Assembly: GCA_018697195.1 (NCBI GenBank)
Contig: CM031858.1
Coordinates: 128,926,593 to 128,990,592 of the forward strand
DNA: 64,000 nt
Source: Certhia americana
Lineage: Eukaryota; Chordata; Aves; Passeriformes; Certhiidae
Direction of reading: 5' to 3'
This document shows positions 61,680 through 64,000 of the stretch, in pieces. The notes beneath the pieces were generated by a model, which was given only the letters and a program-made list of their open reading frames with translations, was not told where the DNA came from and ran no database searches. The translations under genes and the position numbers were made by a program. Numbering within the stretch: position 1 is the first letter of the stretch; each line of letters begins with the position of its first letter.

Positions 61680-64000
61680 CCCGCACAGAGCACGGTGGCC
61701 GCTGGCCCAGTGCAGTCACAAACTGTACCCGCTCCCAGTTTGGGCAAGTCCCTACCTAACCCAGCCTGCTCATTGCCACCGTTGGCATAAGAGCCTGAAC
61801 ACAGCGCTGCTGCTACAAAGTGGTGGCATCATTCACTAAAGGATGAGTGATAAGGATTAGTAAGTCCCTACACTTCACAACTCAGGCTCTGTGAAAACTG
61901 AGGGGCTGTTTTGTCGGGATTCATCACATAAGCACGGCAAAGCAGCCTGGCCTGCCTACCATAAGCACAGCCAGCCAGCAAAATAGTTATGCCAGCATCA
62001 GGTACTCAGTGCTCTAGGATTTTAAAAGTTTCTATAATGTTTCTCCCTGGGAATCAACACTTAATTGGTCGGAAATGCATTTCCATTGCATGTCGGCTGA
62101 GGAGCACCATGAAGGAGGGAGGACAATGACAGCATGCTGAAGTGAGACTGGCATTGTTCAGTGCAAGACTCCTTCCAAAATCACTCGTCCAAAATAGCAG
62201 TTTATTCCACAAGAAAAGGAATAAAGGGAATTTGACACATAATACAAAGTGAAAACCAGAACCTAGATGGGGGAAGGGCATGTGTGTGAAAATCGTGTCA
62301 CCGCAATGAATGTCAGATAAAAAGGGGTCTGTCACAAATCCTCCACTAATCCAATAATGTGAAAACCTCTTGGTATCACTGAGACATAGCACAAGGTAAT
62401 TTTTTTTTTATTTTTGATAAACCACTCTATATGTTTAGCCTTGGAAAACAGCAATTGGCCAAATGTTCCTACTGCAAAACCGGGACCTTGATTTTTCAAT
62501 GAAAGCAAACTGATTTTCACATGTCAAATTTACTATGCATTCCTTACCCTGAAGAAGGGCCGCTTCTTCCTCAACTTCCTCCAGTTGTCAGTTGTGCGAC
62601 AACCATATTTAGAGGTAATCAGACAGGTCATATTACAGAAGCTAGTGGATTTCAACTTGTTTGAAACCTTAGCTCCTAAACTTAATGGAATGTTCTACAC
62701 ATTTCTAAAGAAAAGTGACATTAATTAATTCAACCTGCAAGGTAAAACAGATTTCTTCCTGTATATGTTATTTCAGACTATTACACACAAATTAGAGACT
62801 GCTCTTTTTTGATATTTCTGTTACAGAGCTTTTCCTTGAAATACATACACATCATGCCATGAACTAATTTAGGATCTGCCAGATTCTCATCTTGCAGGGC
62901 CACCATGTGCAGCTTATGTCTATGTTGACCATACTTTTATTACTCAAATCACAAAACTCTAAAGAAAAACTAATCCAGGATCCTTTCTAATGTAAGCAGT
63001 TTGCTGTGAAAACACATTTAAAAATAAAACAATGTGTATTAATAAAATAAATACAATCAGAATACAAATGTGTAACAGAAGTGGCGTTCCATAAGCACAG
63101 CTGTCTCAAAGTCCAAGCTGCAGGCTAGAAATCTTAATTTCAACTGACTCTCTTGTAATAATGGGTTACCTTCCTTTAAAGCAGAAAGTCCATCTGCCCC
63201 AGGCAGATAAGTTTTGAAGCATTAAAATAGATAAAAATCTAACATTTTCTTTCTTGCATTGAATATGTGAATTCTAGTGTGCTATAATGTGAGAATTCCA
63301 ACATATGACTATTATGGCATAATATCTCATAGCTCAGCTTGTCATTACCTCACTTGTAATTCTTATGTTAATTATGTTCATAATTACTATAAACAGATGT
63401 GGTAGAAATTCATGCGACCTTTCAGTTCAGAATGCATTTCTCACTCTTTCCAGTTTATTTTAATAATATAGGTTAAACCAGAGGAAAGTATTTCTGACAC
63501 ACTCTGCAGGTATATGTGTACATATTTAACATGAAACCATTTCTGCCTCACATTTCAGGCAAAGGACCACCTACATGCCAGTACATTGACATGAAAGTGA
63601 TGATAACTGAAAAGTCTACCCTGAAACATACCCCTAAATAACTGTTCACTACAGTGAACCTTTTTGATTAAGCGTAGCTAGAGCCATCGCTGAAGCCTAG
63701 GACTTTAGAGCACAGCATTTTTATTCAGGACCTTTGTTAATGCAGCAGTATCCTGCTTTACAACTACAAGTACATAACAGTCATACTGCAATTTATTTTA
63801 CTCACAGACAAACCATCACCGTCTGTACACAAAACACATTTACAATAAAATCACTATGGATTTCATTAAGAGAAAGGCTACTCGAATTTCATTTCTTTGG
63901 ACCTAATCTATAATTAGTGTGGACAGACAGGTGCAAACCCTTCTCCTCTACAGATGGCTACTGGAAATGGTGCAAAATAGCTCCTTCTGTTTAAACAACA
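61680..64000. other. Upstream intergenic sequence
   Basis: Beyond the minisatellite the DNA returns to AT-rich, CpG-poor sequence. No gene, known repeat or RNA gene is recognised. The segment 63240-63450 is repeat-free and TAAT/ATTA-rich and could be regulatory. Confidence 0.65.

Noticed and set aside
60954..61790. 278-codon plus-strand open frame with an apparent protein repeat
   Set aside because: The repeat part is the 38-bp minisatellite read in cycling frames, and the frame crosses a 10-N gap of unknown length.
1..64000. tRNA, rRNA, CRISPR, operon or phage-like systems
   Set aside because: Nothing of this kind is visible. The window is vertebrate intron and intergenic DNA with one multi-exon gene.

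Overview
The window is a stretch of vertebrate, almost certainly avian, nuclear DNA. It is AT-rich and gene-sparse, with isolated exons bounded by GT/AG splice sites. The bird assignment rests on a 5'-truncated CR1 retrotransposon of the avian type (13434-13684) and a solo ERVL-type avian LTR with a 5-bp target duplication (20070-20670). Three runs of exactly 10 N, each inside a simple or tandem repeat, mark gap placeholders in a draft assembly.

The only protein-coding gene I can support is the 5' part of RUNX1T1 (MTG8/ETO), transcribed on the minus strand, so it runs from high to low coordinates. Four coding exon pieces are placed to the base by splice sites, reading frame and recognisable protein sequence: alternative first coding exon 1b (48820-48907), alternative first coding exon 1a (33756-33762), shared exon 2 (5240-5377) and shared exon 3 (1312-1553). 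Exon 3 ends inside the NHR1/TAFH domain. The rest of the protein (remainder of NHR1, NHR2, NHR3, MYND/NHR4) must lie beyond position 1. Exons 1a and 1b both end with the single base G and join exon 2 in the same phase, giving two proteins that differ only in their N-terminus (the 577- and 604-residue MTG8a and MTG8b forms in human).

Layout from the 5' end of the gene. 61680-64000 is upstream intergenic DNA. 61391-61662 is a 38-bp minisatellite with an assembly gap. 60430-61420 is a CpG island, the likely distal promoter, with a good minus-strand splice donor at 60906/60905. Introns follow between the island, exon 1b, exon 1a, exon 2 and exon 3. The introns hold simple repeats, low-complexity tracts, the CR1 and LTR insertions, three small CpG-rich patches that could be secondary promoters (about 57.0, 44.5 and 16.5 kb), and several AT-rich, repeat-free segments that read like conserved non-coding elements but cannot be tested without an alignment.

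I found no prokaryotic-type operon, CRISPR array, tRNA, rRNA or evident new multi-gene system. The open frames of 60-280 codons spread over the window are chance frames, apart from the two that contain exons 2 and 3. The most interesting signals are the alternative-promoter and splicing architecture of RUNX1T1, a possible unannotated first exon in the CpG island, and the internal CpG-rich patches.
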